Assembly: GCA_002179805.1 (NCBI GenBank)
Contig: NAVB01001008.1
Span: 1-33,585, forward strand
Direction of reading: 5' to 3'
Origin: Acanthamoeba lenticulata
Lineage: Eukaryota; Discosea; Longamoebia; Acanthamoebidae
DNA length: 33,585 bases
Part shown: in pieces, positions 10,700 through 24,786 of the stretch
How positions within the stretch are numbered: position 1 is the first letter of the stretch
Layout of the letters: every line of letters starts with the position of its first letter
Translations under genes and position numbers: made by a program
Notes under the pieces: generated by a model
Told to the model about the DNA's origin: nothing
The model's input: the letters and a program-made list of their open reading frames with translations, nothing else
The model's database searches: none

Positions 10700-12274
10700 A
10701 TGAGCTTCGCAGCCCAAGACCCAGCGTTCAGACCGGAGGTGCTGCCTTTGCTGGTAGCGAAATTGGCTAGCACCGACCTGGCACAGAAGCTTGACGCAGC
10801 CACCGAGTTGCGTAAGTTGCTTTCCCTCGAGTCCAACCCCCCCATCAACCACATCATCGCGGCAGGCGCTGTGCCGCACTTCGTTCGACACCTCGCAAAC
10901 GATGACACACCAGCACTCCAATTCGAGGTGGGGTGGGCCCTCACCAATATCGTATCGGGCTCGTCGGACCACGTCCGCGTGGTCATCGAGGCAGGTGCCG
11001 TGCCACCTCTCGTGCGCCTTCTTAGCTCGCCGAACGACGAAGTCCGCGAACAGGTGCGCACAACCACCTTCACCAGACCCCAACACGTCACCTTATAACA
11101 CGCTTAATGCCTTTTATTTTATCTGTCGCCAGGTTGTATGGGCGTTGGGCAACATCGCAGGTGACTCGGCTGCGTGCCGTGACTTTGTTCTCCACAACGG
11201 CGCCCTCCCGCCGCTCCTCCAGAACCTGACGGAGACAAGCAAGCTCTCGCTCCTCCGCAACGGCACATGGACGCTCTCCAACCTGTGTCGTGGCAAACCG
11301 AAGTCCAACTTCGAGCTCACGCGATATGCACTCCCAACACTGGCGCGCCTGATCTACGCCACCGACGACGAAGTGCTTGTCGACGCCTGCTGGGCTCTGT
11401 CCTACCTCTCCGACGGTCCCAATGAGCACATTCAGGCCGTGATTGAGGTCGGCGTCGTTCGCCGTCTGATCGAACTCCTCATGTGCGCCACCTGGCTTAT
11501 CCTTTTTTTTGTCATTTGCATTTAATTTAATTTACTTTATTTTAATTTATTTTTTGTTGTTGCAGGCACGGAAGTCCCTCAGTGCAGACCCCAGCACTCC
11601 GTGCGGTGGGCAACATTGCCACAGGGGATGATTACCAGACGCAAATCGTCCTCAACTGCAGTGTACTGCCGTGCCTGCACAGCCTCCTGCGCCATTCCAG
11701 GAAGACCTTGCGCAAGGAGGCCTGCTGGGTGATCTCCAACATCACCGCCGGCAATCGCGCGCAGATCCAGGCGGTCATTGACGCCGACCTCATCCCGTCG
11801 CTCATGCAGCTCTTGCGCGCATCGCGCGGCGACTTGGACATTCAGAAGGAGGCCGCTTGGGCCCTTCACAATGCCACCAGCGGCGGCAGCCCAGAGCAAG
11901 TGGACTACATGGTGAGCCAGGGCTGCATCGACGCGATGTGCAACCTCCTCACCGTGACCGGCGTTGCGGGCGACGACTTGCTCAAGCTACTAGTGGTGGG
12001 GCTGCCGACGCTCGAGAACATCCTCCAGGCGGGCGCCCGGAGCATGCAGGCTGGGGGCCAGAATCCGTATGTGGCGCTCGTGGCCAACGCAGGCGGCCTG
12101 GCCCATCTCCACCAGCTGCGCCGCGAGAGCAGCGGAGAGGCGCAAGCCAAAGCCGCCGAGCTCCTGTCCACGTTTTTCGACGGTGCCGCCGTGGATGAGG
12201 ATGACGCCATGGACGATGCCGTACCAACCGGCAACCCGTTCACCTTTGGCACACTTCGTGCCGCCCTGCAGTAA
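10700..12274 (+). CDS. Importin-alpha-like ARM protein lacking the IBB domain, copy 2
   Basis: Tandem paralogue of the gene at 7186, with the same three-exon layout (10700-11053, 11133-11482, 11566-12274) and about 470 aa. It starts with the same [15 protein letters not shown] and lacks the importin-beta-binding domain. ARM motifs are [56 protein letters not shown] and WALHNATSG; unlike copy 1 it keeps Asn in the ARM6 VGNI motif. The C-terminus is acidic and ends [13 protein letters not shown]. The central ARM7-8 region is almost identical to copy 1 at DNA level while flanking parts differ, a pattern suggesting recent gene conversion. It is convergent with the NVL-like gene: 58 bp separate the two stop codons. 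Confidence 0.93.
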
Positions 12275-12332
12275 ATGTAAAACTTCATCGTTCCTTTGTT
12301 CCTTCTTGTTCTCTGCCTTCAACGTTCCACTT

Positions 12333-16741
<4,409 letters not shown>

Positions 16742-17119
16742 GATGCGGACGACGTGAACTCACCGGGCACGATCGCCAAGCTCAGAAAAAAACGGAAAAG
16801 AAAACGCAGGAAAGGCGGGAATGTCAAGCAGAATGTTAAGCGGCCACGCATAAATCAAATATTTGCAGCTATTGGAGCTCCTCCTGCCTTTCGCTTCCCA
16901 AGAGGCAACCAAGCAACACGCCTCTTGGACTCATCTTCTATCTTCTTATTGTAGCTGTTTCTTTGCCGTGAGCACGAGTCCAACAGTCTTCAGGGTGCGA
17001 GCCTTTCACTGGCGTGCAGTGGTTTGTGAGGATTTGGGCAGCTTTGCCGTAGGAAACGTTGATTAGAGACTGCAATTGAAACTGACCTTTCTTTTGGTCT
17101 TGTCCGCAGCCCAATCGTC
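16742..17119. promoter_or_regulatory. Divergent intergenic region between NVL-like and Sla2/HIP1-like genes
   Basis: 378 bp between two outward-facing start codons, so it must contain both promoters. An AG at the end of a pyrimidine-rich stretch (17100-17109) just before the Sla2 ATG could be a 5' UTR intron acceptor. I see no TATA box that I would stand behind. Confidence 0.5.
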
Positions 17120-20100
17120 ATGGATTTGAAGGGCAAGCTTGAACGCCACGTGACGGGGCGCCTGCCAGTTCTTCATGGTGAAGCCGACAAGATCTCATTT
17201 ACTCGCGCCATTTACAAGGCCTGCGACACCAAGGACCAACCCCCTAAGACCAAGCACATACGTCATATCCTTCTACTTCCTCCCTTTCCCCTTCCTTTTC
17301 CTCCCTCCCTCCATTCTCGGTCGCTGCTGCTCCACTTGTGAAGCGTGCGCTGTTCTTCCTTGACTCTCTGCTCGCACGCGTTATCCTGGAGACGCACAAC
17401 GTTGAGGGTGGCGTCTCCTTCTTCCGGTACGACTCTCTCGGTCTAAAGACCGCGTCGTCTATTTTTGCTGTATTTATTTTGTTTGTCGCCTTGTCCTGCA
17501 GTGAGCTGGGAAAGCGGCCGCTGCACAACAGCGAGGTGTCGTGCTGGAAGGCCATGAACCTCATCCATCGGGTGCTGATGGACGGACACGTCAAGGTGCT
17601 CAAGGACGCCAGATATGAGCTGCCCTTCATCGAGAGTCTGCGCAACACTTCCCTACCGCGCGGTGTGCGCGGCATGGGTACGCAGAGGCCATCACAAACG
17701 AGTGTCCCGGAGTGGCGCGAGAGCGGCTCACACAAAACAACAAACGTTTGCGTCATCTGGGGCCAGATAATTCTCTCTCGACCATGCTCGCTGCCCACAG
17801 CGACTTCTTGCTCAGCAAGATCAAGTTCCACAACGCCCATACCGACTTTAACGGTACTACTTCGACCGATGTCTTCTGACAAGTCTTTCGGCGTGTGGTT
17901 GAGATGACTGATGTGGAATTCCTGCAAGGCAACGTGGCACTCGACGCCTACCTCAGCATCACCAACAACAGACTGCCCGATGATGCCGAGTGGTACGAAT
18001 AACCCTCCATTTCTTCCCTTTCTTTTTTGTTCACCACGTACGCCAAGACATTGTAGCGCACCTCACGGCTCCTTAAATACGTACGCAGCATGGACATCGT
18101 GCTGAGCTTGCTCGACCACCAGGACGCCGCACTCCGCTTCCAGCGAAGCGTTCTTGACCAGCCCCACCAGATTAATGGCACCCTTGTACGTGTGTTTTGC
18201 GTTGCGCTTCATCCTCAGTTTTTAGTTTCCACTCACACACAGACTCGCGTGGCAGGTGTTTGGGCTGATTCCGCTTGTGGTGGAGACCTACGCCGTGTAT
18301 TCGGTCGTCACGTACTTCCTCAAGCAGCTTGTCAACCGTATGCAGCGCTTCCTTTTCTCCACCGCAAAGTGCACTGTCGTTCATCACTTTCTATACTCAC
18401 AGGCACGACGGAAAGAGAGGTGTACGACATCTTCTGCCAGCGCTACTACTCGCAGTACATCGACCTGCGCGAGTTCTACTCCAAGGTACGCCCCTCTCCC
18501 CCCCCCCCTTTGTGTGTTGGCATCTGCGCTTGCACAGTGACACGAGCGTGGCCTCCACAACAGAGCAACAACATCCACAGTCTGGCGACGATCGTGCCGA
18601 TCCCCTTGCTTCCAGTGGTAACGATCTTTCTCCTCCCTTTTCTTCTACTGTCTTGTGATTTATTGTGGCTCATGATGCGCTTCATGGTTTTGTGGTGAAT
18701 GACGCAGGACCCGCCGCAATTCATCACGTCGGGCGGATTTGTGCTGGAGGGCCAGAAGCGCGCACGTCGACCGCGCGTACATTCACGCGGCAAAGGCGCT
18801 GCCGCGAAGCCGGCATCGCCCCCGCAGTCTCAAACGCAGGCGCAGCAGCCCGTGGATTTCTTCGCGCCTTCCCCGGCCGCTCCCTCTCAGCGCCAAACCA
18901 TCAACTTTGGCAATCGTACGGCCCAATTCACCAATTTTATTTACTTTCTTGATTTTTTTAACCATGGGTAAGGTATGCATGAATAATTGATTATAAAAAT
19001 ACGCAGCATTCCTGACTACCGCAGAAGACGATCGGCGGCGCGCGTCGACCGGCTCTCCGGGTAACGGGGGACCCGGATGGGTCACCTTCGGGTCCGGCAT
19101 CACGACGCCCACCTTCAACCCGGCGCCTTCGACCGTGGTCTCGCCGTCCTTCAGTCCGCAGGTGCAGCCCCAGCCAGCACCGGCCCCAGCCCCGGCCCGG
19201 CCTCGAACGGAGTACGCCCGAGTACGTCAGCCTCCCCACACTTCCAGCTTTCACGTCTGCACAAGAAGAGCGCAAAAGAGCTAATAATGTTCACAACCCG
19301 GGTTCAGTCTCCGTCGCAGCCTGCGGCATCCAACTCGTTCTTCCTGCAGCTTATGGGCCTCAAGCCCAACGAGGACGCAGCGGCTGCGGGTACTGCGGGC
19401 GGAGGACCCGCCCTCAACCGCACCAACACATCGCCAGGTTTGCGCAAACCTCGCCGCCCCCCACCACCCCGCTACCTTGTCGGTCAGGCCTGACGGGGCA
19501 AGGGCACCAACACTTCAGGATTCCTCTCGGCGCGTCGGCCAAACACCAAGCCCGAGTTTGTCCCGCCGTCCGTGGCGCCCAAGACCGACGACTACCTGAC
19601 CTACCGTCGTCCCGACCCTGCGCCAGCCCCCGCCGCGCAGCCTACGCCCCCTCCGCCACAGGAGGTACGTCATAGGACCATGTTTGGGGGCTTTCACGGC
19701 CACTCCGCCTGGGACACCAACCAACAATCACGTTTTTTCAACATGAATGCAGCCCACCGCGCCCGTTGCGGCCACGCCCTCACCTTCGGCCGCCGAGAGC
19801 GAGCTGGCCAAGGTCAAGGAGGAGCTGGCCGCCCTGAAGCTCCGGCTCGATAAGGCCGAAGGTCCAACTCTTCTCGTCTTCTGCGCAAGATGAAGCTCTT
19901 CTTATGTTCCTCCGTCGTCAACAGAGCACGCGCGGGAGCTGACGCTGACCAACAGCAAGCTGGTCGCCGAGAACCAGGGACTCAAGGCCAAGCTCGAACA
20001 GGTCATTGAGGACCACGACGAGGAGAGGCGCCAGCGCATGCGTACGATTTATCTATGCTCGAGCGTCACCGTTTGACTCCCCAAACTGACGCCCGAGTTT

Positions 20101-22068
20101 CAATCCATCACACAGTCAAGGAGCTGCAGAGCGCCTACAACACCGTGGACTCGTATCTCTTTGCCCTTGACAGGTGCGGCTCTCTTTCGTCGTATTCTAC
20201 ACTGAGGCCCTGAGCTCACGCCTACACGGCCACTTGTGTTGTTCATGTGTCGCTCGATTGTAGCCCGGCCAACATGGGCAACCGCGACGCTACGGCGCAG
20301 ATTTTGCTCGCCTCGAGCAAGAAGCTTGCCGAAGAGATTGCCAACCTCTTCGCGGCTGTGAAGAGCGGCAAGGAGGACGACATCCGTGCCGCCATCGCCA
20401 GGTGCCCTCCGTCCGCCGCGCATAACCTGCGCCTTTTGTCGTTGGCCAACCTTGTTGTGCGTGTCTGTGTGTCTGTGCCTTGCCCGTACAGGGTCGTGGC
20501 CGCCAACAAGGAGTTCATGGACAATGCCAAGGGCTGCACGGCCCGCACGCAGAATCAGGATCTGCAGCAGGCCCTGCTCAAGGCACGCCACATCCCGTAC
20601 CTCGCCTCTGGGCGCTGCCCCTTTGTGCGCTCCCATTGCTTACCTGTCGAACATGGCGCAGGCGGCCCGAGGGACCGGCTCGTGTGTAGCACAGCTGCTG
20701 AGCGGCTTCGTTCAATCCGTCAACATGCTGGAGGACTGGTACGGCACAGCGCACATGGATCATCATCGTCCGTCGACTGACGTCAGCCCTTCCTATCAGG
20801 ACGGACGTCAATTCGATCGAGAAGCAGTACGGCGGCATGCAGGACCACCTCGTCGCGGTTGAGACCGCAGTTGACGGTATGATGACCCCTTCACATTTTC
20901 TCTACGAGAGCTGGGCTTGGATTTGGCGTGCTGATGCACGGGCTCTCGGGACAGGCTTGATCAACGAGACGGCAGCGGCACAAGCGGCCGAGCCCAAGGA
21001 GGACCTGGAGGCGCTCGCCGAGCAGGAGCTGCTCAAGGCGGCCAAGATCATCGAGGAGGCCGCCCGGCAGCTGTCCAGCGTCAAGGCTCAGCCGCGCCCT
21101 CCGCCGCCAAGCGGCGCTGCGCCCGGGACCGGCGACCTGTCGGGCCCGATCCTTGATGCGGCGCAGGCCATCACCGACGCCGCACAACTGCTCATGCGCG
21201 CGGCCGCCGAAGCGCAGAAGGAGCGCGTGGCGCAGGGCAAGATGCCCAACCGGACCAACTCCTACAAGATCGACCCAGCCTGGTCGGAGGGCCTCATCTC
21301 GGCGGCCAAGTTTGTGGCGTTGGCCACTCAGCAGCTTGTGACGGCCTCGAGTAAGTTGGCTGACGGCCAGCTCAAGGACGCTGACCTCATTGCCGCCTCC
21401 AAGGTGTGATTTGCTAGATTTTATTTTTTATGTTTATTAATATTATTTATTAGTTTTATGTATAATATTAGTTTTTATTATTATTATCTTCAAAGTACCT
21501 TTGTGGTGAGCTGACGGGCGCGTGCAGGCAGTGGCATCGGCGACGGCGCAACTCGTGGCAGCGTCCACGGCCAAGGCAGACACGTTCTCCAAGCCCCAGG
21601 AGAACCTGGTCAAGGTACATGTCGCTGATTTGCTTGCTCGCAAGCAAGCAACCCGGTGTTTCGCCGCAAAGCAAAGAGCTGACAACAGACGCGGCCCTCA
21701 TGGTGTGTCGTCACATGAAAAGGCTTCCGGGCTGGTGAAGCGGGCGACGGATCAGCTGGTGGAGGCGGCGCGCAAAATGGCGGCGCGCATGCAGGAGATG
21801 GACATCGACTCCCTGGACTTCACCAAGCTCTCTCACGCGGTGCGTTTTTGCGTTTCTTTGGGTCGTTTGGCCGCTTGAGAGCACTTATCATCAAACATGT
21901 GGCGGGCCAATGGGTGAATTGGCGCAGGAGTACAAAGTACAGCAGGTCAACCAAATGGCCAAGATCTTTGAGCTGGAGAAGGAAATCGGCAAGCAGCGCG
22001 AAATACTGGGCAAGATGCGTAAGGCCGAGTACTCGATTGTAAACCCCTACGCCACCGCACGTCCTTGA
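17120..22068 (+). CDS. Sla2/HIP1/HIP1R-type endocytic adaptor (ANTH - coiled coil - I/LWEQ)
   Basis: Multi-exon gene from ATG 17120 (MDLKGKLERHVTGRL) to TGA 22066-22068. The ANTH domain covers roughly 17150-18760 (KISFTRAIYKACD, KHIRRVILETHN, SCWKAMNLIHRVLMDGH, PPQFITSGG); in this family it binds PI(4,5)P2 at clathrin-coated pits. A Pro/Ala/Gln-rich linker (18780-19670) leads into a coiled coil starting AESELAKVKEELAALKLRL and continuing to about 20160. The C-terminal talin-like helical region includes AWSEGLISAAKFVALATQQLV and AVASATAQLVAAS, the signature of the F-actin-binding I/LWEQ (THATCH) module. It ends with the usual trailing helix (FELEKEIGKQREILGKMRK). The protein would link endocytic membrane to actin, as Dictyostelium SlaB does. 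One intron is U12-type (17265-17377) and one may be GC-AG (20583-20661). The acceptor near 21722 was chosen to keep frame into ASGLVKRATDQL. Confidence 0.93.
17265..17377 (+). other. U12-type AT-AC intron in the Sla2/HIP1 gene
   Basis: The 5' end reads ATATCCTTCT, matching the U12 AT-AC donor consensus ATATCCTTT at all but the last base. A branch-point match TTCCTTGAC lies at 17356-17364. The intron ends CAC, with AC at 17376-17377, 14 nt after the branch A at 17363. Removing exactly 17265-17377 joins CGT C to GC GTT and gives KHIRRVILETH, the expected ANTH core. I found no GT-AG pair that preserves this frame and motif. Confidence 0.9.
20583..20661 (+). other. Candidate GC-AG intron in the Sla2/HIP1 gene
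   Basis: Exon DLQQALLK ends AAG at 20582, the intron starts GCACGC, and the exon resumes at 20662 with AARGTGSCVAQLLSGF after GCGCAG. The join is in frame and gives a continuous amphipathic helix. An alternative GT donor (GTGCGC near 20627) would also keep frame but would insert about 14 non-helical residues. Confidence 0.6.
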
Positions 22069-22174
22069 GCTGCAGCTGAACTATTGCATAAAGCAACGTT
22101 GTCCTTTTTGGGCAAGATGTCCAAAAGCTTTTTGTTTTTCTCCCGCGGGAAGAAGCCGTTCGAGTAGAGCTTGC

Positions 22175-23926
22175 ATGAGGACAGAGAGAAGCGGGTGCAG
22201 CTGCGGAAGCTGGCAGCCCAAGCTTACAAGGATTGTATTACTGGTGGTGATCGTTTGTTCCGTGGGTGGGTACCTTTCGAGTCTGGAGAGGACGATACCT
22301 ATTTCCACCTTCGACCCAACAGACTCAACAGCTTTAACATCACCTATTCAAAGCATTTCCTCATCTGCGCGACCTCCGCGCTTAGATCTATTAAGCGCCC
22401 CAGTGCAGTCTTCACTCAGCACAGTCGGGTCAAGCACCAGCTCTCCTTCATCACCAGCTTCGCGCACTAACTCCACTTCCCCACACAAGTCGACACGTCG
22501 TGCCTCCAGCTCTCCATCCCACAAACCAAGTGCAACATGCTCAGCCTCTTCAGCTTCGCGCACTAACTCCACTTCCCCACACATGTCGACACGTCGTGCC
22601 TCCAGCTCTCCACCCCACAAACCAAGTCCAACAGGCACAGCCTCTTCATCACCAGCCTTTACGTCATCATCATATTGCCAGGATCTTCGAGCTCGGTGGA
22701 GGTCAGTGCCTAGCATGTGGCGCACGTGGCAGCGCTGTTGGACTCAGGGCCGGTGGCACCGTCTCAACGACACCACTATCTACGAGCGCAGTCAGCATCG
22801 CTATTACTCGGGGCCTGTGGAAATGGCCCACATGGACAACTACACGTGGGTTACCTTCGACCAGGGCGAATGTGCCTGTTTTCCTTTCCATGAGTTTGAC
22901 AAGGAGGACTTCTGCCGATTGCTTGGAGGAGAGGACATGTTCCTCATTGGCGACTCGCTTACAGACTATTTCCTCAACAACATCTTCAACTTGGTGAAAG
23001 AACGGCCACCTGGTGTCAAGAACCCTAGCTTTCCCCAGCGGAAGCCGGTGGCATCCATCTACTCTAACCCTAACTTCAAGATCTGTGAGCAGTTCCGGAC
23101 GGCCCGTGTCCACATTATGTTAAGCCACAGGCGGGGCTTCATCCAAATGGCTGACGAGATGAAGGTGAAGAGGATCAGCGAGATGTGCCTGCACCCCGAT
23201 GGAAGCCCTAAATTAAATCGCGACGGCACGAAAGTCTGTCCAAACATGCCCCGAGTTGTCCCAGGGAGCGACGGCGACCGCATCTACGGGATTGACGAGT
23301 TCACTGAGTGGGCTCGCAATCACAGTATCACGCCTAGTCTTATTGTAATCAACTGGGGAGCGCACTACAAACCGGATGATGACCTGCTGCACAGGGTGAG
23401 GCGAGCACTTAGATGGTTTGTTGACCAATATCCGGAGGCGCTCATCATCTGGCGCGACACTCCTGTTGGCCACGCCAACTGCAGCAAAATCACTGAGCCG
23501 TTGACGGAGCTGCAGGACATCCGCTTGCTGCCCCACAAGTGGTCCGACTTCCCGCAGCAGAATGCCTTGGTTGCGAAGTTGATCGAGGAAGAGTTTGCCA
23601 ACGAAAGGGTGATATATCTGGACGTGGCCAACATGACCCAGTACCGAGGTGACCTGCACGTTTCCCGGTTTGATAATCCTCCTTCAGACAAGGATTGTCT
23701 CCACTACCACAATCGGGCACCAAACCCTATAGACCATTGGGTGATCGGGTTGTACAATGTGCTTCGTGAGGTTCAAAGTTCTCTGGAGATCTTGGCGTTG
23801 CCTGCTCCAAAGGTTACGAGTGCATCTTCTCGACGAGCTTCACCTACCCCCCCTTCTGGACTCCAAGCTCCCTCAAAATCACCGCAAAGCAAGAAGAAGA
23901 GGAAGGGCAAATCGCGGAAAACATGA
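22175..23926 (+). CDS. Type II membrane PC-esterase/TBL-like (GDS-domain) protein, intronless
   Basis: One uninterrupted 583-codon frame from ATG 22175 to TGA 23924-23926. A short basic cytosolic tail is followed by one membrane segment (about residues 20-35, TRIVLLVVIVCSVGGYL) acting as a signal anchor. Next is a Ser/Thr/Pro-rich stalk (about 50-165) containing a 32-residue duplication, then a lumenal or extracellular domain. That domain has a GDS block at residues 259-261 (LIGDSLTDYF) and a C-terminal DCLH at 507-510 followed by spacing like the TBL motif DxxH...W...LL. These are the predicted Ser and Asp/His active-site residues of the PC-esterase/TBL fold, which in plants and fungi O-acetylates polysaccharides. 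A role in glycan or cyst-wall modification is an inference. The absence of introns is unusual here. The C-terminus is basic (KSPQSKKKRKGKSRKT). Confidence 0.75.
   Translation: MRTERSGCSCGSWQPKLTRIVLLVVIVCSVGGYLSSLERTIPISTFDPTDSTALTSPIQSISSSARPPRLDLLSAPVQSSLSTVGSSTSSPSSPASRTNSTSPHKSTRRASSSPSHKPSATCSASSASRTNSTSPHMSTRRASSSPPHKPSPTGTASSSPAFTSSSYCQDLRARWRSVPSMWRTWQRCWTQGRWHRLNDTTIYERSQHRYYSGPVEMAHMDNYTWVTFDQGECACFPFHEFDKEDFCRLLGGEDMFLIGDSLTDYFLNNIFNLVKERPPGVKNPSFPQRKPVASIYSNPNFKICEQFRTARVHIMLSHRRGFIQMADEMKVKRISEMCLHPDGSPKLNRDGTKVCPNMPRVVPGSDGDRIYGIDEFTEWARNHSITPSLIVINWGAHYKPDDDLLHRVRRALRWFVDQYPEALIIWRDTPVGHANCSKITEPLTELQDIRLLPHKWSDFPQQNALVAKLIEEEFANERVIYLDVANMTQYRGDLHVSRFDNPPSDKDCLHYHNRAPNPIDHWVIGLYNVLREVQSSLEILALPAPKVTSASSRRASPTPPSGLQAPSKSPQSKKKRKGKSRKT
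22456..22647 (+). repeat. Two-copy 96-bp tandem repeat in the esterase stalk
   Basis: Unit 1 is 22456-22551 and unit 2 is 22552-22647. The period is 32 codons, so frame is kept. Each encodes a Ser/Thr-rich block with SRTNSTSPH and TRRASSS. The units differ at only a few bases. The sequence suits a heavily O-glycosylated stalk. Confidence 0.85.
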
Positions 23927-24142
23927 CAACGATTGCGATTGTGGTTTTGAAGTGTTGTTCTCTCGCTGCGGTGCCTCCATCCCCTGCAGCCATTGGGTGA
24001 CCACCGCAAAAATTCCAGTGACGATGGGCCACGGCGGACGGGACTGTGCCGAGCGCTGGCATGTGAGAGTAATTCCAGAGCGAATATGTCATATTAATAT
24101 CTAGATGAAGTAATAACAACTGATCCGGGTATCAACAACAAA
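23927..24142. other. Intergenic stretch between esterase gene and tRNA-Glu
   Basis: No gene seen. It is the probable 3' UTR of the esterase gene followed by an AT-rich segment before the tRNA. Confidence 0.5.
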
Positions 24143-24214
24143 TCCGCTGTGGTGTAGTCGGTAACATTTATGGTTCTCACCCATGCGCCCCGGGTTCGAT
24201 TCCCGGCAGCGGAA
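24143..24214 (+). tRNA. tRNA-Glu (anticodon CTC)
   Basis: Cloverleaf folds by eye. The acceptor stem TCCGCTG (24143-24149) pairs with CAGCGGA (24207-24213), with discriminator A at 24214. The anticodon stem TATGG/CCATG closes a seven-base loop TTCTCAC with CTC at 24176-24178. The internal pol III promoter is intact: A box TGGTGTAGTCGG (24150-24161) and B box GGTTCGATTCC (24193-24203). No intron. Confidence 0.93.
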
Positions 24215-24218
24215 AATC

Positions 24219-24223
24219 TTTTT
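24219..24223 (+). terminator. Pol III terminator of tRNA-Glu
   Basis: A run of five T on the coding strand starts five bases after the discriminator base. Confidence 0.8.
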
Positions 24224-24627
24224 GGCGCCACGCAGACTCTGTGCTGCATTCCACGTACGTTACTTCCAAGAGGTCGCATGCAGCACTGGCACAAGTATCG
24301 CACCTCATCGCGCTTGCGGACCACACGTGCCTCCATCTTTTTGCTGTTGATACCATCTGTGTGGAAGGCCGCCTTGGAAGCCAAAGTGCGAGGCAAGGAC
24401 GGAAATTTAAAAATAAAATATCAACTTATATGTAAGTTCAAGCTGTTTGCTACAAGTCAACAATAAATCAACTTTTGCTAGCTCAATACTACACAAACAC
24501 ACATAATCAACAAAGCTGGCAACACACATGCCCTTTGGGAGGTCCAGCGCACCATGTCCTTAGGACTAGAAAAGCCTCTGTTAACGCCCCAAAATTACAA
24601 CAAACACCTCCCGATTGTTACAACGAG
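24224..24627. other. Spacer between the two tRNA genes
   Basis: About 400 bp with no supported gene or repeat. Open frames here are short and have no recognisable motifs. Confidence 0.5.
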
Positions 24628-24709
24628 GGGCGGATGGCCGAGCGGTCTAAGGCGACAGTTTAAGGCACTGTTATCTTCGGATGCGTGGGTTCAAATCCCA
24701 CTCCGCTCA
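24628..24709 (+). tRNA. tRNA-Leu (anticodon AAG)
   Basis: A class II tRNA. The acceptor GGGCGGA (24628-24634) pairs with TCCGCTC (24702-24708, one G-U pair), with discriminator A at 24709. The anticodon stem ACAGT/ACTGT closes loop TTAAGGC with AAG at 24662-24664. The long variable arm includes CTTCGG. The B box is GGTTCAAATCC (24688-24698). No intron, unlike many eukaryotic tRNA-Leu(CAA) genes. Confidence 0.92.
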
Positions 24710-24715
24710 CTCCTC

Positions 24716-24722
24716 TTTTTTT
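24716..24722 (+). terminator. Pol III terminator of tRNA-Leu
   Basis: Seven consecutive T bases six bases after the tRNA end. Confidence 0.85.
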
Positions 24723-24786
24723 GCCGTTTGCCAGCCAGGTAAATTGTGGCGAAACTGGTACGGTCCGGCGAACGCAAAGTTGATTT

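Noticed and set aside
17240..17380. Frameshift or pseudogene in the Sla2/HIP1 gene because no GT-AG intron fits
   Set aside because: A U12 AT-AC intron explains the frame exactly, and the downstream ANTH and I/LWEQ exons are intact.
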